Assembly: GCF_040659735.1 (NCBI RefSeq)
Contig: NZ_JBFANZ010000003.1
Span: 1-64,000 of the forward strand
Origin: Micromonospora_I sp040659735
GTDB lineage: Bacteria; Actinomycetota; Actinomycetes; Mycobacteriales; Micromonosporaceae
Length of the DNA stretch: 64,000 nt
Direction: 5' to 3'
The translations under genes were made by a program, and so were the position numbers. Of the stretch, positions 25,765 to 34,135 are shown one piece after another. Under the pieces are notes generated by a model. It was not told where the DNA came from. It was given only the letters and a program-made list of their open reading frames with translations, and did no database searches. Each line of letters opens with the position of its first letter. Position 1 is the first letter of the stretch.

Positions 25765-28700
25765 TCAGCTGATCGCCGCACCGAAGGCGGTCTCGCCGGC
25801 CGGGATGCCGCCCACACCGGGCTGCCAGGTCTGCTTGACGGCGGCGGAGCCAGCAGCCAGGTCCGACCAGGCGAAGCCGTAGACGGCGGCGACGCCGTAC
25901 GGGCTGCCGACGTAAAGCTGCGCCGAGGTTCCGGCGAGTGAGGTGCCGAGCAACTCCTGACCAATCGGCGCACCGGGCAGGCTGCCCGACTTGCGGGAGA
26001 CGGTCGTGTCAGCCGTGATCGTTGTCGCGGCGGCCGCGAAGACATGCACCTCCCCAGCGTCTGTCGTGCCGGTCGGGTCCTTACCAGGCACTCCGACCGC
26101 CAGCAGCAGGGTCTGGTCCGTGGCTTCGGCGGCCGGGGCGGTGTTGACCAGCAGCACTACCTCGCCGAAGTAGTCGCCGTCCTCGTTGTCACCGGCGATC
26201 CCCGCGGTGGACTGCGTTATGGCGGGCAGCAACTCGGTGAAACCAGTCGTCTTGATGTGAAAGCGCTGCACCATCCCGGCGTCCGCGACCCCGTCAAGAT
26301 CCTCGCCGGGCGCGCCGACTGCCAGCAGTGACTCAGCCGTACCGGTCGGCGCCCCGACCGGCCGGTACGGCGCGAGCGAGATGGACTTGCCGAAGTTGTC
26401 GTTAGCCTCGGCGTCCCCCGACACCCCGGCGGAGTTCTCCCCGACCGCCGCAGCCAGCTTCGGCAGACCGGAGACCAGTTCATGGGTGAAGACGTTGACA
26501 AAACCCGCGAACGCCTCAGCGCCAATCGCCTCTCCGGCCGAGCTGACCGCCCAGTGGTAGGTCGACGCGGTCACCGCGTACCCGGTGCGGTCGTCGATCT
26601 CAGCTGCACCGGGGATGCCACCGCCCTGGGAGAGCGCGACGTTGATGTTGCCGCGCAGGTAGTGCACGAGCCCCGTGTCCATGCCCGTGCCGATGTCCTC
26701 AGCCGGGACGCCGATCACCAGAAAGGGCTCGCCGGAGGCGGTCCGGCTGCCGGCCACCGAGTAGCCGAACGAATCGCCGGCCTCGCCCGAGTCCGGAATG
26801 ACGGCCATATCCTGGTGGTAGGTGAGCGAGGCCGGGCCCTTGGCCAGACCAGCCGGCGCGCCGAGCAGCACGTAGACCACGCCCACGTCGGCGAGGGACG
26901 GCGTGCCGACATCCTCGCCGGGCACCCCGACGGCGAGGTCGGTGCAGCCGTCATTGTTGGCGTCGTAGCTGGAGATCGAGGTGCCGAAGCGGTCCCCGAT
27001 TTCGACTGTCCCCTGCACCTGGGAGTTGCTCTCGTTGAGGGTCTGTACCGCACCGGTCCCGCCATACGTGACGTGGATCTGACCGGCCTCGATCTGGCCG
27101 TTGACCGTCACTTCCGGGTCGGCGACGGCGATGTCGGTGATCCCGTCGCCGTTGAAGTCGCTCTCCGTCCCGCCGCGGCAACCGGTGACCGGCGCGACCG
27201 TCGTGTAGACGCTCATCTCGCAGAACGACGACCACTTGTCGCTACCGGCGGTGCCGTCCGCAGCCTTGACCCGCCAGCGGTAGATACCGCCGTCGACGAA
27301 GGCTCCAGCCGGAACGGTCGCGCTGGCGGTGGCGCCGGAGGCGACGTTGGTGAAGGTGGTCGAACCGATCGCGGTGTCGGCGTTCATCGCCCACCACTCG
27401 AAGGTGACCGACATCGCGGTGGCGTCGGCGTCGGCGACGGTCGCCTTGAGCTGTGGGGTGAGCGAGTTGACGACGGGGCGGCTCGCGCCCGTCGCGCACG
27501 TCGAGGTCGGCACCGTCGCCCGCGTGGTCACCGTCGGGTACGAGTTGTAGGTGACGCTCGCCTTCGGATCCTCCGACGGCGCGTCCCCGTCCGCGGAGCG
27601 GAACTGCTTGAAGGCGGCGGTGCTGGTCTCATCCGTCGCGAGCAGGCCCATAAAGCCCTTGGTGCTGTTGGCGTCTGCCGCCGCCTGGAAGAAGCCCTTG
27701 CCGTCGATTGAGACCCAGCCGTCCGCGCAGCTGGTCCCGCCGACGGTGGCGCTCGTGGTGGCGTGTGGTTTGGCACCGATCAGGGACGGCTTGTTGGTCC
27801 AGTTACTCGCGCTGGTCGCCTCGGTCGTCGACCAGATTCCCCATTCCTGCCCGACGCAGGAGGCGGACCAGAAGTTCCAGAACGACACGGAAGAATCGGT
27901 GATCTGCTTGCCGCGTAGCGCGGTGGTGTCCCAGGTCAGGAACGATCGCGTCAGGACCGTGGCCGTCATCCGGCCGAACTGGAGGTCCTTTTGCGTCTCG
28001 TTGGTCGTCGTGTCACCCTGCGCGACGTAGGTGTCGAAAGTAGGCAGCGGGTTGACCACGCTCGGGTCGATGGTGACCGGAAAAACGGTGGAGTTGCTGC
28101 GCAGCCACGCCATGTCCGGTGCCAGGGTCAGGTCGACGCCGTCAGGCCGCCGGGCCAGCGCGACCCCGACGGGGCGGCGCACAGCGGGTGACCCGGCGAT
28201 CGTCGTCGTTGCGTCCCACATCAGCGGCGCCGGAATGCGGACCGTCTGCTTGCCGGCGCCGTCCGTCACAGTGATGACGCCGTCCCGTCCCCGGCTCGCG
28301 CCGACCGCACCGGGCCCGGTGAGCGGGTAGGTGACCTTCGCGACCTGGTCGACAGCGGCCCGCGTTTTGACCACGAGGAACTGCTCGAAGCCGGTTCGGT
28401 TCGCCTCCACCACCAAGTCCACACCGGGCAGGGCGTCCGGGTAGGTGGCGCGGTTGCGGGCCAGGACCGGGGCGGGCAGCGTGCCCGTCCATCCCATGGC
28501 GATCCGGGCCGAACCGGTGCCGAGGGAGACGAGTTCGTGCTGGCCCGGCCCGGCCGCGCCGGAAATCTTCAGGTTGTTCGGGTGGGCCGCCGGCGCGACC
28601 GAACCGTCAGCCGCTGCGTGCAAGGTGAGGTCCACCGCGATCCACTCGCCAGCCCGGCGGAACCGCTGCAGGCCGGCGGAGATCTCGGCTCGGAGTTGCC

Positions 28701-28953
28701 CGTCCGGCAGCGCGTAGACCTCGGTCGTTGCCGAGGTGAGGCTCTTGACCTGAACCTTCTTGCCGGTCTTTCGGGCGGTCCGCAGCGACACGAACTCGTC
28801 GGACCGGTCCTCCACTCCACCCGTCACGCCGTCGGGACCGGCCGCCACGATGTCGGCCGGTTCGCCCGGTATGCCAAAAAGCGCCACCGCCGTCAGCGCG
28901 GCTGTGGCCACCGCAAGGCATGAACGGACGGTGGCAGTCATACGACGTGCCAC
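25765..28953 (-). CDS. secreted FG-GAP repeat protein, first gene of the RHS operon
   Basis: About 1063 residues. A signal segment (AVATAALTAVALFGIPG) is followed by the module shared with the next gene (LPAPVLARNRATYPDALPGV, then FPVTIDPSVV). A DNRLRE-like region (WDTTALRGKQITDSSVSFWN) and an Ig-like part follow. The C-terminal half carries at least five FG-GAP/integrin-alpha-type blades: DFNGDGITDIAVADPE, NNDGCTDLAVGVPGED, FLVIGVPAEDIG, LLAVGAPGEDLDG, LLAVGVPGKDPTG. These form a calcium-binding propeller typical of extracellular adhesion proteins. The GTG at 28953 follows GGGGGAGGG closely. A sigma-70-like promoter lies about 40 bases upstream. The protein likely acts with the LamG and RHS proteins, which is an inference from the operon. 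Confidence 0.82.
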   Translation of the reverse strand: MARRMTATVRSCLAVATAALTAVALFGIPGEPADIVAAGPDGVTGGVEDRSDEFVSLRTARKTGKKVQVKSLTSATTEVYALPDGQLRAEISAGLQRFRRAGEWIAVDLTLHAAADGSVAPAAHPNNLKISGAAGPGQHELVSLGTGSARIAMGWTGTLPAPVLARNRATYPDALPGVDLVVEANRTGFEQFLVVKTRAAVDQVAKVTYPLTGPGAVGASRGRDGVITVTDGAGKQTVRIPAPLMWDATTTIAGSPAVRRPVGVALARRPDGVDLTLAPDMAWLRSNSTVFPVTIDPSVVNPLPTFDTYVAQGDTTTNETQKDLQFGRMTATVLTRSFLTWDTTALRGKQITDSSVSFWNFWSASCVGQEWGIWSTTEATSASNWTNKPSLIGAKPHATTSATVGGTSCADGWVSIDGKGFFQAAADANSTKGFMGLLATDETSTAAFKQFRSADGDAPSEDPKASVTYNSYPTVTTRATVPTSTCATGASRPVVNSLTPQLKATVADADATAMSVTFEWWAMNADTAIGSTTFTNVASGATASATVPAGAFVDGGIYRWRVKAADGTAGSDKWSSFCEMSVYTTVAPVTGCRGGTESDFNGDGITDIAVADPEVTVNGQIEAGQIHVTYGGTGAVQTLNESNSQVQGTVEIGDRFGTSISSYDANNDGCTDLAVGVPGEDVGTPSLADVGVVYVLLGAPAGLAKGPASLTYHQDMAVIPDSGEAGDSFGYSVAGSRTASGEPFLVIGVPAEDIGTGMDTGLVHYLRGNINVALSQGGGIPGAAEIDDRTGYAVTASTYHWAVSSAGEAIGAEAFAGFVNVFTHELVSGLPKLAAAVGENSAGVSGDAEANDNFGKSISLAPYRPVGAPTGTAESLLAVGAPGEDLDGVADAGMVQRFHIKTTGFTELLPAITQSTAGIAGDNEDGDYFGEVVLLVNTAPAAEATDQTLLLAVGVPGKDPTGTTDAGEVHVFAAAATTITADTTVSRKSGSLPGAPIGQELLGTSLAGTSAQLYVGSPYGVAAVYGFAWSDLAAGSAAVKQTWQPGVGGIPAGETAFGAAIS

Positions 28954-28991
28954 GAACCCTCCCCCGTGTCTTAAGTTACGTCTCGCGGGGA

Positions 28992-29020
28992 CTCTAATGA
29001 TCAAACTCCACAATGCACAA
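28992..29020 (-). promoter_or_regulatory. candidate promoter of the RHS operon
   Basis: On the minus strand TTGTGC (29020-29015) and TTAGAG (28997-28992) are spaced by exactly 17 bases and lie about 40 bases before the GTG at 28953. The fit to the consensus is moderate, and no operator is visible. Confidence 0.35.
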
Positions 29021-29421
29021 ACGTCCCTACATCCTGTAAGGACAGACGAAATCAAAAGCGGCAGATCGGTTACGCGCGCTTACGCTGAGGCATCGTTCAG
29101 GCGAGGGAATCCGGCCTGAAGAGCCGGCTGCGCCTTGCGTTCGGCGCGACGCGGGCCCGCGTCGGAGACGCCGCGTCGCCCTGAGACGCGCCGAATCCGT
29201 CTGGTGTGGATCGCCGTGGGCGATACGACCAGGCCTCGATGCGAGCGCGGCTCGGGTGGAAGCGCCGTCGAGCGGCGCCAGGTGGTCGTTCAGCTCGGTC
29301 GGCTCGTGGTTACGCCGCTCACACCTGACATCCCGGCGGCTGCTACCAAGTCCGCTGTTCCGATCCGCTGCGTCTGCCGCCGTTCGTAGCGTCGGCATGA
29401 CGAAATGGAAGGATCAACAAA
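29021..29421. other. region without recognised gene upstream of the RHS operon
   Basis: About 400 bases. No open frame has both a ribosome site and protein-like composition on either strand. It may hold more control sequence for the RHS operon, but I see no defined site. Confidence 0.35.
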
Positions 29422-29628
29422 GTGGGGACCTGCGCGCGCCGCCTCGGACCGGACGACTGGCAGACCTGGCGCGACGTCAGACTCGCCGAGGCACCGCGCG
29501 CCTTTGCCTCCTCGTTGGCCAAGGAACAGGGCTACGACGAAGCCGCCCGGCGCGACTGGCTCCACCCGGACCGGGGTATGAAGGCGGTCGCTTTCGCCGA
29601 CAGCACAGCGGTCAGCCTGGGTGCCTGA
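29422..29628 (+). pseudogene. N-terminal fragment of a GNAT acetyltransferase
   Basis: The peptide RRLGPDDWQTWRDVRLAEAP, then AFASSLAKEQ...DWLHPDRGMKAVAF, matches the start of GNAT N-acetyltransferases ('LGPDDWxxWRDVRLxALAEAP'). It is cut at 29628, before the acetyl-CoA-binding motif A. Two or three residues are missing in the ALAEAP region compared with relatives. The end coincides with the start of a PAP2 fragment, so this is a fusion scar. Confidence 0.55.
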
Positions 29629-29855
29629 AGACGGGCACGGCTACGACGCTTGTTCTCGTGTTCGGGCCGTGGCTCTACCTGGCCTGGCTGGTCGTCGGCC
29701 TGATCGCCTGGTCTCGGGTCCGGCTGCGAGAGCACTCGGTGGCCCAGACGGTTGTCGGCGCCGTGCTCGGCGCGGCGGCGGCCGGGGTGGTCTTCCCCCT
29801 CGTTCGTGGACCCCTCACGGCCGCGCAGTGGACAGCCGAGCCGCTCGGACGGTAG
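29625..29855 (+). pseudogene. C-terminal fragment of a PAP2-type membrane phosphatase
   Basis: Reads LVLVFGPWLYLAWLVVGLIA, then WSRVRLREHSVAQTVVGAVL. The SR...H...QT...G pattern is that of the last conserved motif of PAP2/lipid-phosphatase proteins, including the histidine. No start codon or N-terminal half exists. It directly follows the GNAT fragment in a different frame. Confidence 0.45.
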
Positions 29856-30002
29856 TCGTCATAGCGCAGTCCCGGCGGTTCCTCATCCGCAGCGGGCATT
29901 CCTTGCCGCCGAGGCGGACATCCGGCAGTTCGTCGATGTCGGGAGCCCGGGTCGGGCGAATATCGGCGGTGCTGATCGCGGTGCGGCCGTAGGCTGTGGG
30001 CC

Positions 30003-31406
30003 GTGTCTAGTTCCACGATTCGTGTCCGTTTCGCCCCTTCGCCGACTGGCATGTTCCACGTCGGCAACGCCCGGTCGGTGCTGTTCAACTGGGTGCTGGC
30101 CCGACAGTCGGGTGGGACGATGATGCTGCGGATCGAGGACACGGACGCGGCGCGTAACCGGCCGGAGTGGGTGCAGGGCATTCTCGACGCGATGGCGTGG
30201 CTCGGTATCGGCCCGCAGGAGTACGAGGGCCCGCTGTTCCAGTCGGATTTTGCCCAGCACCACCGCGAGGCCATCGAGCGGCTCCTCGCCTTAGGACTCG
30301 CCTACTACTGCGACTGCTCCCGTGATCAGGTAAACGCCCGCACCGGGAGCGAGCACAAGGGCTACGACGGTTTCTGCCGTGACCGCGGCTTGCCTGCCGG
30401 GGATGGCCGGGCGGTGCGGTTCCGTACGCCGCACGAGGGTTCGACGGTGATCGTCGACCTGGTACGAGGAAAGCCGACCTTCGACAACGCGCTGATCGAG
30501 GACTTCGTGATCGCGCGCGGTAACGGATCGCCGGTGTTCCTGCTGGCGAATGTGGTCGATGACATGGTCATGGGCATCACGCACGTGATCCGGGCGGAGG
30601 AGCACCTGCCGAACGCGCCGAAGCAGCAGTTGCTGTGGGAGGCGATGGGCGCGGAGCCGCCGGTGTGGGTGCACGCGCCGATCCTCGTCAACGAGAAGCG
30701 GCAGAAGCTGTCCAAACGGCGGGACCGGGTGGCGTTGGAGGACTTCCGCGCCGAGGGCTACCTGCCTGAGGCGATGCGCAACTACCTGATGCTGCTCGGG
30801 TGGGCGCCGTCCGGCGACCGGGAGATCGTGCCCTGGGACGACATCGTCGCGGAGTTCCGGCTCGAGGACGTCAACCCGTCGCCGGCGTTCTTCGACGTGA
30901 AGAAGCTGCGGGCGTTCAACGGCGAGTACATCCGCGGCATGTCGGTCGAGGCGTTCATCGAGGCGTGCCAGCCGTGGCTGCGCAGCGAGAGCCTGCCGTG
31001 GCGGGCAGAGGCGTACGACGCGGATGCCTTCGCGGCGGTCGCCGAACTGGCTCAGACCCGTATCAGCGTGCTGTCCGAGATCGTGCCGATGGTGGACTTC
31101 CTCTTCCTGGACGAGCCACCCGCCGATGAGGCGGCGTGGGCGAAGGCGATGAAGGCCGACGCCGCCGAGCTGCTCGCCGCAGTCGTCGATGCGTTCGCGG
31201 TGGCGGAGTGGCGGGCCGAGACGTTGAAGGCGGCACTAGAGGAAATCGGTGCCGAGCGGGGACTCAAGCTGGGTAAGGCGCAGGCCCCGGTCCGGGTCGC
31301 GGTCACTGGCCGCACGGTCGGGCTGCCGCTGTTCGAATCACTGGAGGTCCTCGGCCGTGAGCGAACCGTGGCTCGCCTGCGAGCCGCCCTCGACCGCCTG
31401 AGCTGA
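30003..31406 (+). CDS. gltX: glutamyl-tRNA synthetase
   Basis: Class I aminoacyl-tRNA synthetase of 467 residues that charges tRNA-Glu with glutamate. HIGH appears as HVGN within RFAPSPTGMFHVGNARSV, and KMSKS as KLSKR within NEKRQKLSKRRD. LRIEDTDAARNRPEW is also diagnostic. The start is a GTG at 30003 with little ribosome-site signal. An argS gene follows 120 bases downstream in the same direction. Housekeeping gltX and argS are not usually adjacent in actinomycetes, so the pair may be second copies. No tRNA-dependent peptide-bond enzyme or antibiotic gene is seen beside them. The reading frame appears intact and well conserved. Confidence 0.93.
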   Translation: MSSSTIRVRFAPSPTGMFHVGNARSVLFNWVLARQSGGTMMLRIEDTDAARNRPEWVQGILDAMAWLGIGPQEYEGPLFQSDFAQHHREAIERLLALGLAYYCDCSRDQVNARTGSEHKGYDGFCRDRGLPAGDGRAVRFRTPHEGSTVIVDLVRGKPTFDNALIEDFVIARGNGSPVFLLANVVDDMVMGITHVIRAEEHLPNAPKQQLLWEAMGAEPPVWVHAPILVNEKRQKLSKRRDRVALEDFRAEGYLPEAMRNYLMLLGWAPSGDREIVPWDDIVAEFRLEDVNPSPAFFDVKKLRAFNGEYIRGMSVEAFIEACQPWLRSESLPWRAEAYDADAFAAVAELAQTRISVLSEIVPMVDFLFLDEPPADEAAWAKAMKADAAELLAAVVDAFAVAEWRAETLKAALEEIGAERGLKLGKAQAPVRVAVTGRTVGLPLFESLEVLGRERTVARLRAALDRLS

Positions 31407-31418
31407 CCCACGTCTGCT

Positions 31419-31505
31419 GACCGGCGGATCGAGCCCGCCGGTCCCATGTGGTCGCCGATCGATCCGCTTCCCAACCATTCGAAGCATCCGCCCCTGATGG
31501 GGCGG
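31419..31505 (+). terminator. two GC hairpins in the gltX-argS spacer
   Basis: GACCGGCGG (31419-31427) pairs with CCGCCGGTC (31435-31443). CCGCCCC (31488-31494) pairs with GGGGCGG (31499-31505) across a TGAT loop. Neither has a T-tract. The first may end or attenuate gltX transcription. The second lies 23 bases before the argS ATG and could affect argS translation or transcription. Confidence 0.45.
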
Positions 31506-31528
31506 GTCGAAGCTGATTGGCGTACCCC

Positions 31529-33241
31529 ATGAATCTGGAGAATCTGCTGGCCGACCGGTTGGCCCCGGCCTACGCGGTCGTTGCCGGCGAACCTGTCGAG
31601 CCTGCCGTGCGGCGCTCACAGCACGCGGACTTCCAGTCCGAAGGGGTCCTGTCGCTGGCACGGCGGTTGGGTCGCCCGCCACGGGCGATCGCCGCTGACG
31701 TGATCGCCCACGCCGAGCTGGTCGACATGTGCGCGGTGGAGGTGTCCGGGCCGGGCTTCATCAACCTGACCGTCGCGGACGGCGCCCTCGGGTCGCTACT
31801 ATCCGCTCTGGCTGGTGATCCTCGGCTGGGCGTGGAGGCGCCCGCCGCCGAGACAGTGGTGGTCGACTATTCGGCGCCGAACGTGGCCAAGGAGATGCAC
31901 GTCGGGCACCTGCGCTCGACCGTGATCGGCGACGCCGCCGTGCGGCTGTTGGAGTGGCTCGGCCACCGGGTGGTCAAAGCGAACCACCTCGGGGACTGGG
32001 GTACGCCGTTCGGGATGCTCATCGAGCACCTACTCGACATCGGCGAGTCCGAGGCGGCCCACGAGCTGTCCGTCGGTGACCTGGACTCGTTCTACCGCGC
32101 CGCGCGGGTCAAGTTCGACGCCGACGAGGCGTTCAAGCAGCGGGCACGCGCGCGGGTCGTCGCCCTGCAGTCCGGTGACGAGCGGACCCGCCGGCTGTGG
32201 CGGCTGCTGGTCTCCGAGTCGGAGAAGTACTTCCTGACCGTGTACGACCGGCTTGACGTCGCCCTCTCGGAGAAGGACTTCTTCGGCGAGAGCCGCTACA
32301 ACGAGATGCTCGCGCCCGTCGTGGACGAACTGGACCGGCTCGGGCTGCTGCGCGAGAGCGGAGGCGCAGCCTGCGTGTTCCCCGACGGCTTCACCGGCCG
32401 GGACGGGCAGCCGCTGCCGCTGATCGTGCGCAAGAGCGACGGCGGCTACGGGTACGCCGCAACCGACCTGGCCGCGATCCGCCACCGTACGCAGGACCTG
32501 GGCGCCACCCGGCTGTTGTACGTGGTCGGCCTGCCGCAGCGGCAGCACTTCGAGATGGTGTACCAGGCCGCGCGGGAAGCCGGCTGGCTACGGTCACCAG
32601 CCGTCGCCCAGCACGTCGGCTTCGGCTCCGTGCTCGGCCCCGACGGCAAGATGCTACGCAGCCGCGCCGGCGCCAGCCTCAAACTCATCCAGTTGCTCGA
32701 CGAAGCCGTAGCCCGTGCTGCCGAATTGGCCCGAAAGAAGAACCCCGGCCCGGACGAGGCCGCCATCGCCAACGTGGCACAAGCGGTGGGCATCGGCGCC
32801 GTCAAGTACGCCGACCTGTCCACCGACCGGGTCAAGGACTACGTCTTCGACTGGGACCGCATGCTCGCCCTCGAGGGGAACACCGCCCCCTACCTGCAGT
32901 ACGCCCACGCCCGCATCCGCTCCATCTTCCGCCGGGCCGGCATCGCGGCACCGGCAGACGCGACCATCGCCATCGCCGCCCCGGCCGAGCACGCCCTCGC
33001 CATCGAGCTGCTCGCCTTCGGCGCTGTCATCTCGACTGTTGCCGAGACGCTGGAGTTCCACCGCCTCGCCGGCTATCTGTACACCCTCGCCACCACATTC
33101 AGCACCTTCTACGAGCAGTGCCCGGTGCTGCGTGCCGACGGGCCTGTACGCGATAGCCGGCTCGCCCTGTGCGACCTCACTGCCCGAGTCCTACACCAAG
33201 GACTACATCTGCTTGGCCTCACCACCCCCGATCGCATGTGA
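31529..33241 (+). CDS. argS: arginyl-tRNA synthetase
   Basis: Class I arginyl-tRNA synthetase of 570 residues. The N-terminal Add-1 domain (about 1-90) is followed by the catalytic core with SAPNVAKEMHVGHLRSTVIG (HVGH as the HIGH motif), NHLGDWGTPFGMLI and GPDGKMLRSRAG at the KMSKS position. The C-terminal anticodon-binding DALR domain includes NTAPYLQYAHARIRSIFRRA. The ATG at 31529 is preferred over an in-frame TTG at 31517. It belongs to the APNVAKEMHVGHLRST type, found as the E. coli-like ArgS and in some actinomycetes as a second copy. It is likely co-transcribed with gltX through the hairpin spacer. Confidence 0.93.
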   Translation: MNLENLLADRLAPAYAVVAGEPVEPAVRRSQHADFQSEGVLSLARRLGRPPRAIAADVIAHAELVDMCAVEVSGPGFINLTVADGALGSLLSALAGDPRLGVEAPAAETVVVDYSAPNVAKEMHVGHLRSTVIGDAAVRLLEWLGHRVVKANHLGDWGTPFGMLIEHLLDIGESEAAHELSVGDLDSFYRAARVKFDADEAFKQRARARVVALQSGDERTRRLWRLLVSESEKYFLTVYDRLDVALSEKDFFGESRYNEMLAPVVDELDRLGLLRESGGAACVFPDGFTGRDGQPLPLIVRKSDGGYGYAATDLAAIRHRTQDLGATRLLYVVGLPQRQHFEMVYQAAREAGWLRSPAVAQHVGFGSVLGPDGKMLRSRAGASLKLIQLLDEAVARAAELARKKNPGPDEAAIANVAQAVGIGAVKYADLSTDRVKDYVFDWDRMLALEGNTAPYLQYAHARIRSIFRRAGIAAPADATIAIAAPAEHALAIELLAFGAVISTVAETLEFHRLAGYLYTLATTFSTFYEQCPVLRADGPVRDSRLALCDLTARVLHQGLHLLGLTTPDRM

Positions 33242-33458
33242 CAACCCAGGGCTACCCGCTGCCTTCTCTCTCCGCGGTGACCGACCTCCGCAGACGCCGA
33301 TCTGACCGTTCGCTCACCGGTGAGACGGCGGTGCCCCAGCACCGCACGGCGATCGACCCGGCCAAGCAGGCCGGGCGAGCCGCATCCTCTACACCAGCCA
33401 CATAGGGTCGCCCGGCGGTTTCCAGCGAACGTTGCGAATCCCGAACGGAGGGATTCAC

Positions 33459-33640
33459 ATGCCGAGGTACGCGCCGAACAAGATGCCGACGGTGGTCAAG
33501 CGTCGCTACTTTGAGTTGATCAGGACGGGTCTGTCCGCGGCGGCTGCGGCTCAGCGGGTGGGTGTGTCGTTGAGCTGCGGGTCCTTGTGGTTCATCGACG
33601 CTGGCCGCGTGAGTTTCGTGGAGAGACCGATCAGCCCGCG
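33459..33640 (+). pseudogene. IS30-family transposase, 5' fragment
   Basis: The ATG follows GGAGGGA and opens PRYAPNKMPTVVKRRYFELI, then TGLSAAAAAQRVGVSLSCGS, WFIDAGRV and RPISPR. This is the conserved start of actinobacterial IS30 transposases. The similarity stops at about 33640, where the opposite-strand IS256 fragment begins. The helix-turn-helix and DDE core are missing. Confidence 0.7.
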
Positions 33641-33962
33641 GCACGTCGACCTCGACCGGGCCGACGTCGGTCAGCACCGTCTTGGCCCGCATACCGTTGC
33701 GGGAGTTCCCGCTGTTCTTGCCCGCCAGGTCGCCCTTTTCATAGCCCAGGTGATCGGTGATCTCACCCTCGAGCGCTGACTCCAGGACCCGCTTCGTCAG
33801 CTACTGCAGCAGCCCGCCATCACCGGTCAGCTGCAACCCGGCCGCCCGGGCCTGCTCCACCAGCTGGGCGACCAGCTCCGCGTCGACACCATCCGCCGGC
33901 TGTCCCGGCCCGTTCTTCGCCACCGCGGCAGTATCCACGGCGGCCATCGATCCATCGGACAT
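33641..33962 (-). pseudogene. IS256-family transposase, 5' fragment with internal stop
   Basis: The ATG at 33962 follows AAGGAG. The peptide includes VAKNGPGQPADGVDAELVAQ, LESALEGEITDHLGYEKGD and NGMRAKTVLTDVGPVEVDVP, which is the N-terminal domain of IS256 transposases. A TAG interrupts it after DGGLLQ. It is cut after DVPR where it meets the IS30 fragment tail to tail. Confidence 0.7.
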
Positions 33963-34135
33963 CAGGTGCTGCTCCTTGATCAGGAGTTACACCGTTCGTC
34001 CCACAGTCCCTTGGCGGGTGCAGAGCCCGCCGGCGGTGCTCCGGCTCCGGGGCCGGCTCTGGAGTCGATGCTGGCGCTCGACCTGATCGCCAAGAACGGC
34101 GCCAGCCCGAACGAGCGCCCACTCGGCAACGATGC

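Noticed and set aside
31419..31505. T-box riboswitch before argS
   Set aside because: Two simple GC hairpins fit in about 90 bases. No T-box sequence or specifier stem is visible.
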